64,000 bases of DNA from Verrucomicrobiota bacterium. Lineage in GTDB: Bacteria; Verrucomicrobiota; Verrucomicrobiae; Limisphaerales; UBA11358. How positions within the stretch are numbered: the stretch's first letter is position 1; the number at the start of each line of letters is the position of its first letter. Below the pieces are notes generated by a model that ran no database searches, was not told the DNA's origin, and worked only from the letters and a program-made list of their open reading frames with translations. The position numbers were made by a program, and so were the translations under genes. Positions 8,912 to 17,560 of this stretch are shown one piece after another. The stretch spans positions 22,248 to 86,247 of the forward strand of contig JACZKP010000004.1 of the NCBI GenBank assembly GCA_014860005.1, given 5' to 3'.

Positions 8912-9937
8912 ATGGAACCCACGGAAACGAATCAACCGTTCCCTGAATCTCCCGAGGCAATTCCGGCGACTTTGGAATCATTCGGTTCGTCCCCCAAAAC
9001 GGCGATTATGGATTCCCCATCGCCGACTGACGCCCTGCTGGGAGCTGCTCCCGTCATTGAAGCCCGGCTATACGAGGTGGCGCAAGGCCCGGTGTTCTCG
9101 GCGCACGAAATGCGCCGGCTTGAGGCAGACTACGAGGAGCTTCTGCAGCGGTTGACTGGACGCCTTTCCCTCTATTTTCGGAGCGAATGTGAACTTGAAC
9201 TGGAATCGCTGAAAACCTCCACATTCCGGCAATGGGTCAGCGGCCGGCTGCAGCCCACTCACCTGACGCTGTTCAAGGTGGAGCCATGGCGCGGCATCGG
9301 TGTGCTGGAAATCAGCCCGGCCCTCGGGCTGGCGATGACTGACCGGCTCATGGGCGGTTCAGGCCAGGCAGCTACGGTCAGCCGCGAATTGAGCGAAATC
9401 GAAACTGCCTTGCTCGATCAAGTGGCACAATTCGTTACCGAAGCCTGGTGCGCCCAGTGGCAACGGTGGCAGGAATTGACACCCGCATTGCTCGGGCACG
9501 AAAGTGACGCTCGCTACCTCCAAACTTCGCCGCCAGACAGCACGATGCTGGTGGCTGCGATCCATGCCCGTCTAGGCGATTGCCGCGGCCAGATACAACT
9601 CGCGTTACCGCTCGCCACGATCGAGGTCTTGATTCAGAAACTGCGCGCCGAACTTAAACCGGCAGTCGGAGACGACACCAACGCAGCCACGCCGAGAGCC
9701 CTGCGTTGGAATGCTGCGCTTGATGACATGACGATGGCCCTAACCGCCGATTTGCCCGGGCTGCCTTTAACGGCCCGTTCCATTCCTCAACTCAAAGTTG
9801 GCGATACGCTGGAATTGCCCGCAAATGCCACAAATCAAGTGCATTTGCGTCTGGGCGGTTTGACGCGCTTCATCGGACGTCTTGGCACGCGCGATGATCA
9901 TTGGGCTGTGGAACTCACCGACGTTCTCAAACCCTGA
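8912..9937 (+). CDS. fliM: Flagellar motor switch protein FliM
   Basis: FliM is the C-ring switch protein. I chose ATG 8912 because the frame upstream overlaps fliL. The 341-residue product contains the middle domain (FKVEPWRGIGVLEISPALG and the MGGSGQ loop, equivalent to the usual GGxG motif) and a C-terminal SpoA domain (LKVGDTLELPANATNQVHLRL). The first 55 residues are Pro/Ser/Thr rich and lack a clear LSQxEIDALL CheY-binding motif; only SPTDALLG near residue 48 resembles its end. fliN follows 13 bases later. Confidence 0.92.
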   Translation: MEPTETNQPFPESPEAIPATLESFGSSPKTAIMDSPSPTDALLGAAPVIEARLYEVAQGPVFSAHEMRRLEADYEELLQRLTGRLSLYFRSECELELESLKTSTFRQWVSGRLQPTHLTLFKVEPWRGIGVLEISPALGLAMTDRLMGGSGQAATVSRELSEIETALLDQVAQFVTEAWCAQWQRWQELTPALLGHESDARYLQTSPPDSTMLVAAIHARLGDCRGQIQLALPLATIEVLIQKLRAELKPAVGDDTNAATPRALRWNAALDDMTMALTADLPGLPLTARSIPQLKVGDTLELPANATNQVHLRLGGLTRFIGRLGTRDDHWAVELTDVLKP

Positions 9938-9950
9938 ACTGCTGCCAATT

Positions 9951-10214
9951 ATGAACCCCACCGCCGAATATCCGCCGAATCTCGACATCGTCCTGGACGT
10001 GCCCGTGAGCCTTACCGTGGAACTGGGCTCCTGCCAGTTGCCCATGCGCGACGTGCTTCACCTCACCGCTGGCTCCGTGGTGCAACTGGATAAAGCCGCT
10101 GGTACGCCGGTTGATCTGCGCGTCAACCACAAGCTCGTGGCGCGCGGGGAAGTAGTGATGGTCGGGGAGCGTCTCGGCATTCGCATCACTGAACTGGTCA
10201 ATTCCTCCGGTTAG
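9951..10214 (+). CDS. fliN: Flagellar motor switch protein FliN (minimal)
   Basis: FliN is the lower C-ring subunit. Starting at ATG 9951, the product is 87 residues and is almost only the SpoA domain: LDIVLDVPVSLTVELG, VLHLTAGSVVQLDK, PVDLRVNHKLVARGEVVMV and LGIRITEL. The N-terminal extension found in enterobacterial FliN (137 residues) is absent, but minimal FliN proteins are common. It closes the first part of the cluster, since a promoter-bearing gap of 180 bases follows. Confidence 0.95.
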   Translation: MNPTAEYPPNLDIVLDVPVSLTVELGSCQLPMRDVLHLTAGSVVQLDKAAGTPVDLRVNHKLVARGEVVMVGERLGIRITELVNSSG

Positions 10215-10286
10215 TACCGGCCTTCGCGGTCAATTCCTCGTCTTCAATCCGGCGCGGTTAACTTTGCCGAGCTCTCCTCTGTTCGG

Positions 10287-10303
10287 GTGGCATTTTCTGC
10301 CAC
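10287..10303. promoter_or_regulatory. Inverted repeat upstream of the fliO promoter
   Basis: The bases GTGGCA-TTTTC-TGCCAC form a perfect 6-base dyad with a 5-base spacer. It lies 52 bases upstream of the -24 element of the sigma-54-like fliO promoter. Enhancer-binding proteins that drive sigma-54 promoters bind such dyads upstream, so it is a candidate activator site. I did not find the same dyad upstream of the other three sigma-54-like sites, which weakens the case. Confidence 0.3.
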
Positions 10304-10354
10304 TCATCCGTGCGTTGCGTCTTGAAAGGCCCGGTTTCATTGGCATTTTCGCGC

Positions 10355-10370
10355 TGGCACCTCCGTTGCT
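10355..10370 (+). promoter_or_regulatory. Sigma-54-type promoter for the fliO operon
   Basis: The bases TGGCACCTCCGTTGCT match the sigma-54 consensus TGGCAC-N5-TTGCW with exact GG-to-GC spacing. If the C at 10369 is -12, transcription begins near 10381, giving a 14-base leader to the fliO ATG at 10395. The site lies in the only sizeable gap between fliN and fliO, so it probably starts a fliOPQR-flhBAF transcript. Confidence 0.8.
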
Positions 10371-10394
10371 TAACCGACGCTGGACAATTCGAGT

Positions 10395-10910
10395 ATGGTA
10401 ATCGCGCCCATCCATCAACGAGAAAATCGCATCGAACCGATGCGGCACGACCGCGTCGGTGTAGCGCTGATGGTTGTGCTGGCGATAACAATCCTGGCGG
10501 CGGCGAGCCTCTCGGCGCAACCGGTGATTTCCACCAACGCGCCCTCCACTGCGGATTTGCCCGGCTCGACTTCCGTCGTTTTCTCCCTGGTCCGCGTCCT
10601 GGGCGCGCTTGGGCTGGTCTTCGCGGTGTTCTTCGGCGGCCTCTGGGTTTTTCGCAACTGGCAGCGATTCACCGTGCGCAATGGCCAGCCGGCCAAGCTC
10701 AATGTGATCGAGGTCAAATCACTGGGTCCGCGGCACGCGCTCTACGTTGTCGGTTATGAACAACAACGCATCCTGATCGCGTCCTCCCCCACCGGCGTCA
10801 GCATGTTGACCAACCTGCCGGCCTCCGAATTGGACGCCGCCGAGGCTGCCACCGTACCGCGGCCCACGTTTGCCGAGTCTTTGCGTCAGGCCCTCCACCG
10901 CAAATCATGA
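10395..10910 (+). CDS. fliO: Flagellar biosynthesis protein FliO
   Basis: FliO assists assembly of the FliPQR export gate. From ATG 10395 the product is 171 residues; ATG 10440 is an alternative start. There is a hydrophobic segment at about residues 20-42 (signal-like) and a membrane helix at about 62-85 (VRVLGALGLVFAVFFGG). A FliO-type small domain follows with LNVIEVKSLGPRHALYVVGYE and ILIASSPTGVSMLTNLP. It overlaps fliP by 4 bases. Sequence is variable in this family, but the motifs and context agree. Confidence 0.88.
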   Translation: MVIAPIHQRENRIEPMRHDRVGVALMVVLAITILAAASLSAQPVISTNAPSTADLPGSTSVVFSLVRVLGALGLVFAVFFGGLWVFRNWQRFTVRNGQPAKLNVIEVKSLGPRHALYVVGYEQQRILIASSPTGVSMLTNLPASELDAAEAATVPRPTFAESLRQALHRKS

Positions 10911-11761
10911 ATTCTCCCTCCCTGCCTCCGCCGCCCATCGCGCCCTTCGGCCCGGAACGCCCGCGCCACCGTCGCTGGCTGATCGTCGGCCTTCTGGTTT
11001 TGATGAGCGCACTGTGGGACGGAGCAGCTCCCGCGGTGGCGCAGGTCGTGGCCCCCACCAATTCGACTTCGCTCACCGCTGGAGTGGTGCCGTTTCGTTT
11101 GAACCTGGGGGTGGAAGCGGCGCAGGAACCGCAGGACGTGGACGTGGCGATCAAAGTCCTCTTCACCATTACGCTGCTGACGCTGGCGCCTTCGATCATC
11201 CTGTTGATGACGTGTTTCACCCGGATTGTCATCGTGCTTTCCTTTGTTCGCTCCGCACTGTCGTTGCAGGGCACGCCGGCCAACCAGATCATCATTGGTC
11301 TCTCATTGTTCATCACCTACTTCATCATGGAGCCGGTGTGGTCTCAGATTGACTCTCAGGCCTTGCAACCGTACATGGCCAAGCAGATCACCAGCGCGCA
11401 GGCGTTGGACGAGGCGGCCAAACCCATCCGCGCCTTTATGCTCCGGCAGACGCGGCCCAAAGACGTGGAATTGTTTGTGGCGCTGGCCAAGCTGCCGCCC
11501 ACCTCGCCGGAACTGTTGCCGCTCAAGGTGGTGATCCCCGGTTTCATCATCAGCGAGCTGCGCACCGCCTTTCAGATGGGATTCCTGCTGTTCGTGCCCT
11601 TCATTCTCATTGATCTGGTGGTGGCCACCGTGCTGATGAGCCTGGGCATGATGATGATGCCGCCGGCGACGATTTCCCTCCCGCTCAAGATCCTCCTGTT
11701 TGTGCTGGTGGACGGCTGGGAATTGGTGGTGCGGTCGCTGGTGTTGAGCTTTGGGGGATGA
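10907..11761 (+). CDS. fliP: Flagellar export gate protein FliP
   Basis: FliP is the main subunit of the export gate in the inner membrane. The 284-residue product begins with a Pro-rich stretch and a signal-like helix (about 24-45). It has the conserved blocks LAPSIILLMTCFTRIVIVLS, LSLQGTPANQIIIGLSLFIT and FQMGFLLFVPFILIDLVV, and the final LKILLFVLVDGW. All family landmarks are present. It overlaps fliO by 4 bases and is separated from fliQ by 57 bases. Confidence 0.97.
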   Translation: MNSPSLPPPPIAPFGPERPRHRRWLIVGLLVLMSALWDGAAPAVAQVVAPTNSTSLTAGVVPFRLNLGVEAAQEPQDVDVAIKVLFTITLLTLAPSIILLMTCFTRIVIVLSFVRSALSLQGTPANQIIIGLSLFITYFIMEPVWSQIDSQALQPYMAKQITSAQALDEAAKPIRAFMLRQTRPKDVELFVALAKLPPTSPELLPLKVVIPGFIISELRTAFQMGFLLFVPFILIDLVVATVLMSLGMMMMPPATISLPLKILLFVLVDGWELVVRSLVLSFGG

Positions 11762-11818
11762 AGCGTGGCGGCGTTGAGTTGATTTCGCCCAAGACCAATA
11801 AAACGTCTTTTTGAAGCT

Positions 11819-12088
11819 ATGAATCCGGAATTTGCGGTTGAACTGATCAAGAGCATGATGATGCAGGCGGTGGCCATCGCCGCGCCGATCTTGCTCACGG
11901 TGATGGTCCTCGGTCTGGCCATAAGCCTGTTTCAGGCGGTGACCTCGATCCACGAACAGACGCTGACGTTCGTGCCCAAGGCCCTGGGCGTGGTGGCGCT
12001 GCTGGTCATCCTGCTGCCGTGGATTCTGCGCTCTCTGATCGAATTCGCGCGGGCGGTGGTGGAGAAAATTCCCCAGATGGTCCAATAA
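11819..12088 (+). CDS. fliQ: Flagellar export gate protein FliQ
   Basis: The 89-residue protein has two membrane helices and the FliQ signature LISLFQA-like LAISLFQAVTSIHEQTLTFVPK. It is part of the FliP5Q4R1 gate. The length is exactly that of the family. The 57-base gap before it shows no promoter that I can recognise. Confidence 0.96.
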   Translation: MNPEFAVELIKSMMMQAVAIAAPILLTVMVLGLAISLFQAVTSIHEQTLTFVPKALGVVALLVILLPWILRSLIEFARAVVEKIPQMVQ

Positions 12089-12128
12089 CAAAAGCCCAGT
12101 CGAATCCCACCCGCCACCCCAAGAATCA

Positions 12129-12890
12129 TTGAACTCCGAGCTGACAAACTGGTTTCTGGTTTTCACGCGAGTCAGCGCCCTGCTGGCGGCGCTGCCGATG
12201 TTCGGGATGCGCACTTTTCCGGTTCAACTGCGGATTGCCCTGGGCGTGCTGATCGCATTGCTGGTCGCGCCCCTGGTGCCGCCGGTGTCCACGGACGTCA
12301 GTTCGCTCTGGTCGCTGGCGCGCGTCATGTTTGTCGAGGCCAGCATCGGGCTGCTGCTGGGATTTGTCTGCCGTTTCGTTTTCTTCGCGCTGGAAGTGGC
12401 CGGCGTGTTCCTCGCCACGGATATGGGGTTGAGCTTGCCCCAGGAGTTCAGCCAGATCACCGGCGGCAATGCGATGGCGCCGGGAGTGGTGCTTTACTGG
12501 CTCGCGCTCATGTTATTGCTCAGTCTGGATCTCCATCACTGGATGATTATCGGGTTCGAGCGAAGCTACGCGCTCGTGCCCGCGGGCGGAGCGCACTTGA
12601 GCGAGGCGCTTCTTTCCAATGTGGTGATGCGCAGCGGACAGATCTTTGTCATTGCCCTCCAGATTGCCGCGCCCGTGATGGCGGTGTCGTTTCTGATCAC
12701 CACGGTGTTCGCCTTGCTGGGCCGCGCCGTGCCGCAGATGAACGTCTTTACCGAGCGTTTTCCGGCGACCACGTTGGCGGGGCTGCTCACCTTCGGCCTG
12801 ACCTGCACCTTTATGGCCCAACACATCGCGAACTATTTGCGGCGCCTGCCCGAGGACATGCTGAGTGTCGCGCGACTGGCGGGCGGGTAG
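12129..12890 (+). CDS. fliR: Flagellar export gate protein FliR
   Basis: FliR completes the export gate. The start is a TTG at 12129, the first codon compatible with the usual N-terminus (NSELTNWFLVFTRVSALLAALP); no ATG lies near. The 253-residue protein has about six membrane helices, with LRIALGVLIALLVAP, FLATDMGLSLPQEF and a conserved RAVPQMNVF motif. Length is normal. fliQ lies 40 bases upstream and flhB 29 bases downstream. Confidence 0.95.
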   Translation: MNSELTNWFLVFTRVSALLAALPMFGMRTFPVQLRIALGVLIALLVAPLVPPVSTDVSSLWSLARVMFVEASIGLLLGFVCRFVFFALEVAGVFLATDMGLSLPQEFSQITGGNAMAPGVVLYWLALMLLLSLDLHHWMIIGFERSYALVPAGGAHLSEALLSNVVMRSGQIFVIALQIAAPVMAVSFLITTVFALLGRAVPQMNVFTERFPATTLAGLLTFGLTCTFMAQHIANYLRRLPEDMLSVARLAGG

Positions 12891-12919
12891 GTCCGGTTCA
12901 CATTTGAGGGCGTGAAACC

Positions 12920-14005
12920 ATGAGCGAGCGCGTTGGCGAAAAAACCGAGCAACCGACCCCGCGGCGATTGGAGGAGGCCGTCAAGCAGGGCCAGTTTGCC
13001 CGTAGTGCGGAGGTGCAAACCGTTTTTGTGCTGCTGGGAGGATTGATTGCGTTCAAGTTTCTCGGAAGCGATTTGTGGCGGCAGTTGGTGACGGTGCAGA
13101 CTTCGATTCTAGGTCATTTGCACGAAATGCCGCTGACCTTTGACTCAATGCAGGGCCACGCGATGCAGGGCGCACTGGTACTGGGCGCCTGTGTTGGGCC
13201 ACTGGTGATTGCCACGACTGCCGGGGGCTTGCTTGCCGGGGTATTGCAGAACCGTTTTCAGACCGCGTCCGAGGCGTTGGACCCAAAATGGGAGCGCGTC
13301 AATCCTGCCGCCGGATTCAAGCGGGTCTTCTCCGGCCGTTCACTGGTCCCGACCGGCATCTCGCTTCTAAAATTGGGCGTCATTGCCGCGCTCACCTATT
13401 CGCAGGTTGCGAAGCTGCTGACCGATCCAATTTTTTATACCGCCGTGGATGTGGCAAGAATTGCCGGATTCCTGGCAGAAGTTTCCTTCGGAATCGTGTG
13501 GCGCGTGGTTTGTGCGTTGGCGCTGCTGGCGGTGCTCGACTACGCCTACCAGTATTGGCGCACGAATCGCGACCTGATGATGACGCGCGAAGAAGTTAAG
13601 GAGGAACTGAAACACACCGAAGGCAACCCCCATGTTAAAGCCCGGCAACGTCGCCGCCGCAACATCAAGACCGTCCGCCAGATGCTGGTAGATGTGCCTA
13701 AAGCTGATGTGGTTGTGACGAACCCGACGCATTTCGCCATCGCGCTTCGTTACGACCGGAAGACCATGAAAGCGCCGCGGATTGTAGCCAAAGGCACCCG
13801 TCTTAATGCCCTGCGCATCCGCGAGATCGCGCAACGTCATCAGGTCCCGCTGGTGGAGAACAAGCCGCTGGCCCGCATGATGTTCAAGTATGGCAAAGTC
13901 GGTGGCGAAGTTCCTGCTCAGCTCTATGCCGCGGTCGCCGAAGTGCTCGCGTATGTGTATCGCGTGAACCGGTACCGCTATTACACCGAGCAAAATCACG
14001 CGTAA
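12920..14005 (+). CDS. flhB: Flagellar export switch protein FlhB
   Basis: FlhB controls the substrate switch from hook to filament export. The N-terminus SERVGEKTEQPTPRRLEEAV is typical, four membrane helices follow, and the cytoplasmic domain carries the autocleavage motif NPTH at bases 13721-13732 (Asn about residue 268). The KARQRRR and RDLMMTREEVKEELK segments before it are conserved. The length of 361 residues is normal. The intact NPTH motif implies a working switch together with FliK. Confidence 0.97.
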   Translation: MSERVGEKTEQPTPRRLEEAVKQGQFARSAEVQTVFVLLGGLIAFKFLGSDLWRQLVTVQTSILGHLHEMPLTFDSMQGHAMQGALVLGACVGPLVIATTAGGLLAGVLQNRFQTASEALDPKWERVNPAAGFKRVFSGRSLVPTGISLLKLGVIAALTYSQVAKLLTDPIFYTAVDVARIAGFLAEVSFGIVWRVVCALALLAVLDYAYQYWRTNRDLMMTREEVKEELKHTEGNPHVKARQRRRRNIKTVRQMLVDVPKADVVVTNPTHFAIALRYDRKTMKAPRIVAKGTRLNALRIREIAQRHQVPLVENKPLARMMFKYGKVGGEVPAQLYAAVAEVLAYVYRVNRYRYYTEQNHA

Positions 14006-14011
14006 CGCAAC

Positions 14012-16105
14012 ATGGCAACCACAACAACCTCCTCCAGCCTGGCCCGCTTTTTTAGGCAGGGTGATCTTTGGTTGATTGTCGGCCTCTTCGGCACGGTGCT
14101 CCTGCTTATCCTGCCGATTCCGCCGATGGCGCTGGATTTGTTGCTCGCGGTCAGCATCGGGATCTCGCTGCTCATTCTGCTCGTCATCCTCTACGTTCAG
14201 GACCCCTCGGATTTTACCGGTTTTCCCACGCTGCTGCTCTGCGTCACCCTCTTTCGGTTGGCGCTCAACGTGGCCTCCACGCGGTTGATTCTGCTCGACG
14301 GTTACGCCGGCCATATCATCGAGGCTTTTGGCAATTTCGTGGTCCGCGGCAACTATGTCGTCGGCTTGGTCGTATTCGTGATCCTCGTACTGATCAATTT
14401 TGTGGTCATCACCAAGGGTGCGGGCCGCATCGCGGAAGTGGCCGCGCGCTTCACCTTGGATGCGATGCCCGGCAAGCAAATGGCCATTGACGCCGAACTC
14501 GGCGCGGGCGTCATCAACGAGGAACAAGCGCGCACCCGGCGGCGCAAGGTGGAGCAGGAAGCCGACTTTTACGGCGCGATGGATGGCGCGAGCAAATTCG
14601 TGCGGGGCGACGCCATCGCCGCCGTGCTCATCACGCTGATCAACATCCTTGGCGGCTTCGCCATTGGCATCATGCAAAAAGGCATGACGATGACGGAGTC
14701 CCTGCAACGTTTTACGCTGCTCTCGATTGGTGACGGTCTGGTCTCGCAAATCCCGGCGCTGATCATCTCGATGGCGGCCGGTATGTTGGTCACCCGGGCC
14801 GCCACGCGCAACAGCCTCGGCCAGGAGTTGAGCAAACAACTGCTGTTTTATCCGCGCGCGCTCGGGGTTCTGAGCGCCATGATGTTGGTGTTTGCGCTGG
14901 TTCCCGGGCTGCCCATGCTGCCGTTTCTGGTGCTGTCCGCAGGCACGGGTTGGGTGGCGTATCAGTTGAGCCGGAAGACCCGGGCGACCCCCGCCGTCGT
15001 TGCCGGCAAAGATGGCGCCACCGCCGCCGCGACCCCAGGGGCACCCGTCCTTCCCGTCGGCGAAAAGCTGGAATCTCTGCTCAGTGTGGACGCCCTGCAA
15101 ATCGAACTGGGCTACGGCCTGGTCAATCTGGCGGATGCGCGCAAGGGCGGCGATCTGTTGGAGCGCGTGACGGGTGTGCGGCGCACTTTCGCGCAAGAGA
15201 TGGGCGTGGTCGTCCCGCCCATCCGGCTGCGCGACAATTTGCAGATGGGGGCCAACGAGTATCGTTTTCTCCTCAAGGGAAACCCGATCTCCCAGGGGGC
15301 GTTGATGCCGGGTTACTGGCTCGCAATGAACGCCACCAACAGCAAGGTCACTCTCAAGGGCGTGCCCACCGTTGAGCCGGTCTTTCAACTGCCCGCCACC
15401 TGGATTACCGATGTGGAGCGCAAGTCCGCCGAAGCTGCGGGATACACGGTGGTGGATGCCGCCTCCGTGCTGGTCACGCATTTGTCCGAGACGGTGCGGC
15501 GGAACTGCCACGAGATTCTCAGCCGTCAGGATGTTCAACTCCTGCTCGATAATCTCAAGCAAACGCACCCCACCGTGGTCAACGAGTTGATCCCGGCACA
15601 ACTCACCGTCGGCCAGGTGCAACGCATCCTGCAAAATCTGCTGACCGAGGGCATTTCGATCCGAAATCTTGCGGGCATTCTGGAAAAAGTCAGCGACCAT
15701 GCTCAAGTCTCCAAGAATCCCGATGAGTTGTCCGAACACGCGCGGCGGGCCTTGGGATCGCAACTCGTCAAGCCTTTCCAAGGGGACAACGGCAGCCTGC
15801 GCGCCATCACGCTGGATCCGAAGTTGGAACAGCAGATCGCCGCCGGCGTGCGGCAATCATCCACGGAGATCGCGCTCATGCTCGAGCCGCGGCTGGCCCG
15901 GCATATCGTGGATACGCTCTCCAAACATATTCAGAAATTCCTGGCCGACGGGCAGCCGCCCCTGTTGCTGTGCGCGCCGCAAATCCGGCTCGCCTTCCGG
16001 CGTTTCTTTGAAACCACTTTCTCGGACCTCGCCGTACTGTCCTACGCCGAAGTGCCCGCGCGCGTGGAAATCCAGAGCGCCGCCATGGTGCCGTGCCCGG
16101 AGTAA
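14012..16105 (+). CDS. flhA: Flagellar export apparatus protein FlhA
   Basis: FlhA forms the nonameric export ring and its docking platform. The 697-residue product has about eight membrane helices in the first 330 residues, with the FHIPEP-type block DPSDFTGFPTLLL, LFRLALNVASTRLIL and AFGNFVVRGNYVVG, followed by the FHIPEP domain KQMAIDAELGAGVINEEQA. The C-terminal cytoplasmic domain contains LVTHLSETVRRNCHEILSRQ. Length and motifs are standard. It lies 6 bases after flhB and 6 bases before flhF. Confidence 0.98.
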   Translation: MATTTTSSSLARFFRQGDLWLIVGLFGTVLLLILPIPPMALDLLLAVSIGISLLILLVILYVQDPSDFTGFPTLLLCVTLFRLALNVASTRLILLDGYAGHIIEAFGNFVVRGNYVVGLVVFVILVLINFVVITKGAGRIAEVAARFTLDAMPGKQMAIDAELGAGVINEEQARTRRRKVEQEADFYGAMDGASKFVRGDAIAAVLITLINILGGFAIGIMQKGMTMTESLQRFTLLSIGDGLVSQIPALIISMAAGMLVTRAATRNSLGQELSKQLLFYPRALGVLSAMMLVFALVPGLPMLPFLVLSAGTGWVAYQLSRKTRATPAVVAGKDGATAAATPGAPVLPVGEKLESLLSVDALQIELGYGLVNLADARKGGDLLERVTGVRRTFAQEMGVVVPPIRLRDNLQMGANEYRFLLKGNPISQGALMPGYWLAMNATNSKVTLKGVPTVEPVFQLPATWITDVERKSAEAAGYTVVDAASVLVTHLSETVRRNCHEILSRQDVQLLLDNLKQTHPTVVNELIPAQLTVGQVQRILQNLLTEGISIRNLAGILEKVSDHAQVSKNPDELSEHARRALGSQLVKPFQGDNGSLRAITLDPKLEQQIAAGVRQSSTEIALMLEPRLARHIVDTLSKHIQKFLADGQPPLLLCAPQIRLAFRRFFETTFSDLAVLSYAEVPARVEIQSAAMVPCPE

Positions 16106-16111
16106 CGCCCC

Positions 16112-17242
16112 ATGCAAGTCCACACCTTCATCGCCCATTCCGCCGCCGACGCCATCACGCAAATTCGCGAAACCCTGGGCCCGGACGCAGTCGTGCTAAA
16201 TGTGCGGCGTCCGCCGGGGGAAGGACTGGCCCGCCTCTGGCAAAAGCCGCGCATTGAAGTGCTGGCGCACGTGCCGGAAAAGCCCGAACCGCCGTTGCAG
16301 GCCGGGGTGCTGGCCGAACTTCGCGAGGAGCTGGCCGAGATCCGGCAGAAGGTGCAGGGACAAGAATTGGACCGGGCCGCGACGGCTTTTCAACCAGAAA
16401 GTCTTGCGAGTAACCGGATGACGCCGTCGGTTCAACCGGTGGCCGGGCACGCGAGCATCCAGCCGGGCGGCGCCGATTTGATGGCGAGCGCGAGCAACGG
16501 TGGCTGGCGCGTTGGCGCGCTCCTGATGAACAGCGGTTTGCTGCCATTGCACGCGCAATGGGTGGTGGAACAGCTTCGGGAACGATATGGCGACACACCG
16601 CCCGCTTCGCTCGGGGAGGAATTCGCCCTGGCCCAAAGCCTCCTGTCAAGCCGCTGGCAGCCGTTGACGCATCCGACCCCGGGCGCGCACGTTTTCATCG
16701 GCCCTCCCGGCGCGGGCAAGACGACCTGCCTCTCCAAATGGCTGGCCCATGTGGCGCTGGTCGAAAGCCGGCCCGCAGCCGTCTGGCGGCTCGATGGCCA
16801 CGTTGCGAACACGGCCGAGTCTTTGAGCGTGTTCTGCGAGATTCTCGGGGTGCCACTGGAGCGATTCCAGCCGGATCGTCCCGCGCCCGCCGATGGAAGC
16901 CTTTTCATAGATTTGCCGGGAGTGAATCCGACCGATGCCGCGGCGATGGCGAGCTTGCGCGCCCAAATTGACCGGCTGCCAAATCCACAGGTGCATCTGG
17001 TGTTGAATGCGGCTTATGAGACGTCCCTGCTGCTGGCGCAGGTGCGGGCGTTCTCCGTGCTGCCAGTTGCCGATTTGCTCGTCACGCATCTCGACGAGGA
17101 GTCGCGTTGGGGAAAAATCTGGAATCTGGTGCTCGGCACAAATTACACCCCGCGCTTCCTGTGCGCCGGGCAAAACATTCCGGGAGAATTTATCGAGGCG
17201 ACGCCGGAAGTGATTCTGGCGCGACAATTCCTGAGAAAATGA
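16112..17242 (+). CDS. flhF: Flagellar biosynthesis GTPase FlhF
   Basis: FlhF is an SRP-type GTPase that sets flagellar number and pole placement. The 376-residue protein has an N-terminal basic region, a middle N-domain, and a GTPase domain starting near residue 195 with P-loop FIGPPGAGKTTCLSKW. DGHVANTAESLSVFCEILGV corresponds to the G2 insertion region, and LLVTHLDEESRWGKIWNL is the TKLDE-like guanine-binding region, here THLDE. The partner ATPase FlhG, normally next to it, is missing; a small membrane protein gene stands in its place. Confidence 0.93.
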   Translation: MQVHTFIAHSAADAITQIRETLGPDAVVLNVRRPPGEGLARLWQKPRIEVLAHVPEKPEPPLQAGVLAELREELAEIRQKVQGQELDRAATAFQPESLASNRMTPSVQPVAGHASIQPGGADLMASASNGGWRVGALLMNSGLLPLHAQWVVEQLRERYGDTPPASLGEEFALAQSLLSSRWQPLTHPTPGAHVFIGPPGAGKTTCLSKWLAHVALVESRPAAVWRLDGHVANTAESLSVFCEILGVPLERFQPDRPAPADGSLFIDLPGVNPTDAAAMASLRAQIDRLPNPQVHLVLNAAYETSLLLAQVRAFSVLPVADLLVTHLDEESRWGKIWNLVLGTNYTPRFLCAGQNIPGEFIEATPEVILARQFLRK

Positions 17243-17277
17243 ACGGTTTGCACGGGAACAGAAACCGAGATGCGGCG

Positions 17278-17293
17278 TGGCAATAGTTCTGCT
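17278..17293 (+). promoter_or_regulatory. Sigma-54-type promoter for the fliA-motAB operon
   Basis: The bases TGGCAATAGTTCTGCT have GG and GC at the exact sigma-54 spacing, with TGGCA kept and CTGC in place of TTGC. Taking C 17292 as -12 puts the start near 17304 and gives a 14-base leader to the ATG at 17318. It lies in the 75-base gap after flhF. It is a slightly weaker match than the fliO and fliW sites. Confidence 0.6.
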
Positions 17294-17317
17294 AGAGCAC
17301 GGGCGGGATCAATAAAC

Positions 17318-17560
17318 ATGAAAAAACTCATGATCATGGGCGGCTTGATCGGATTCCTCATCGGAGTCTTGTTCGGTTTCGTGGAAGGGGTCGCCTGGCC
17401 GACGCTGTTTGTGCGCGCCAGTGTAGCCACCCTGACGGCGGGACTGTTGTTGCGTTGGTGGGGGCAGGTCTGGCTCCGCAGTTTGAAGGAGAGCTACGAT
17501 CAGCGTCTGGCGCTGGAACCACAGGTTCAGCCATCAGTCCGTAACGATCTCAAAAAGTAA
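17318..17560 (+). CDS. Small membrane protein between flhF and fliA
   Basis: The 80-residue protein has two hydrophobic helices (about residues 5-24 and 29-47, Gly-rich) and a charged, Gln/Arg-rich C-terminal tail. I do not recognise a family. It is the first gene after a sigma-54-like promoter and its stop abuts the fliA start directly (TAA then ATG), so it is co-transcribed with fliA, motA and motB. It occupies the slot where flhG is found in many clusters, yet shows no ATPase motif. A role in flagellar regulation or stator assembly is only a guess from position. Confidence 0.7.
   Translation: MKKLMIMGGLIGFLIGVLFGFVEGVAWPTLFVRASVATLTAGLLLRWWGQVWLRSLKESYDQRLALEPQVQPSVRNDLKK

Noticed and set aside
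11762..11818. Gap before fliQ tested for a sigma-54 site (GTGGCGGCGTTGAG)
   Set aside because: The GG-to-GC spacing is wrong and the -24 box is not TGGCA.
13367..15856. Very long open frame (829 codons) on the minus strand across flhB and flhA
   Set aside because: Its composition is His, Gln, Arg and Asp rich with no domain, and it lies antisense to two clearly conserved genes; it is a shadow of GC-rich coding.
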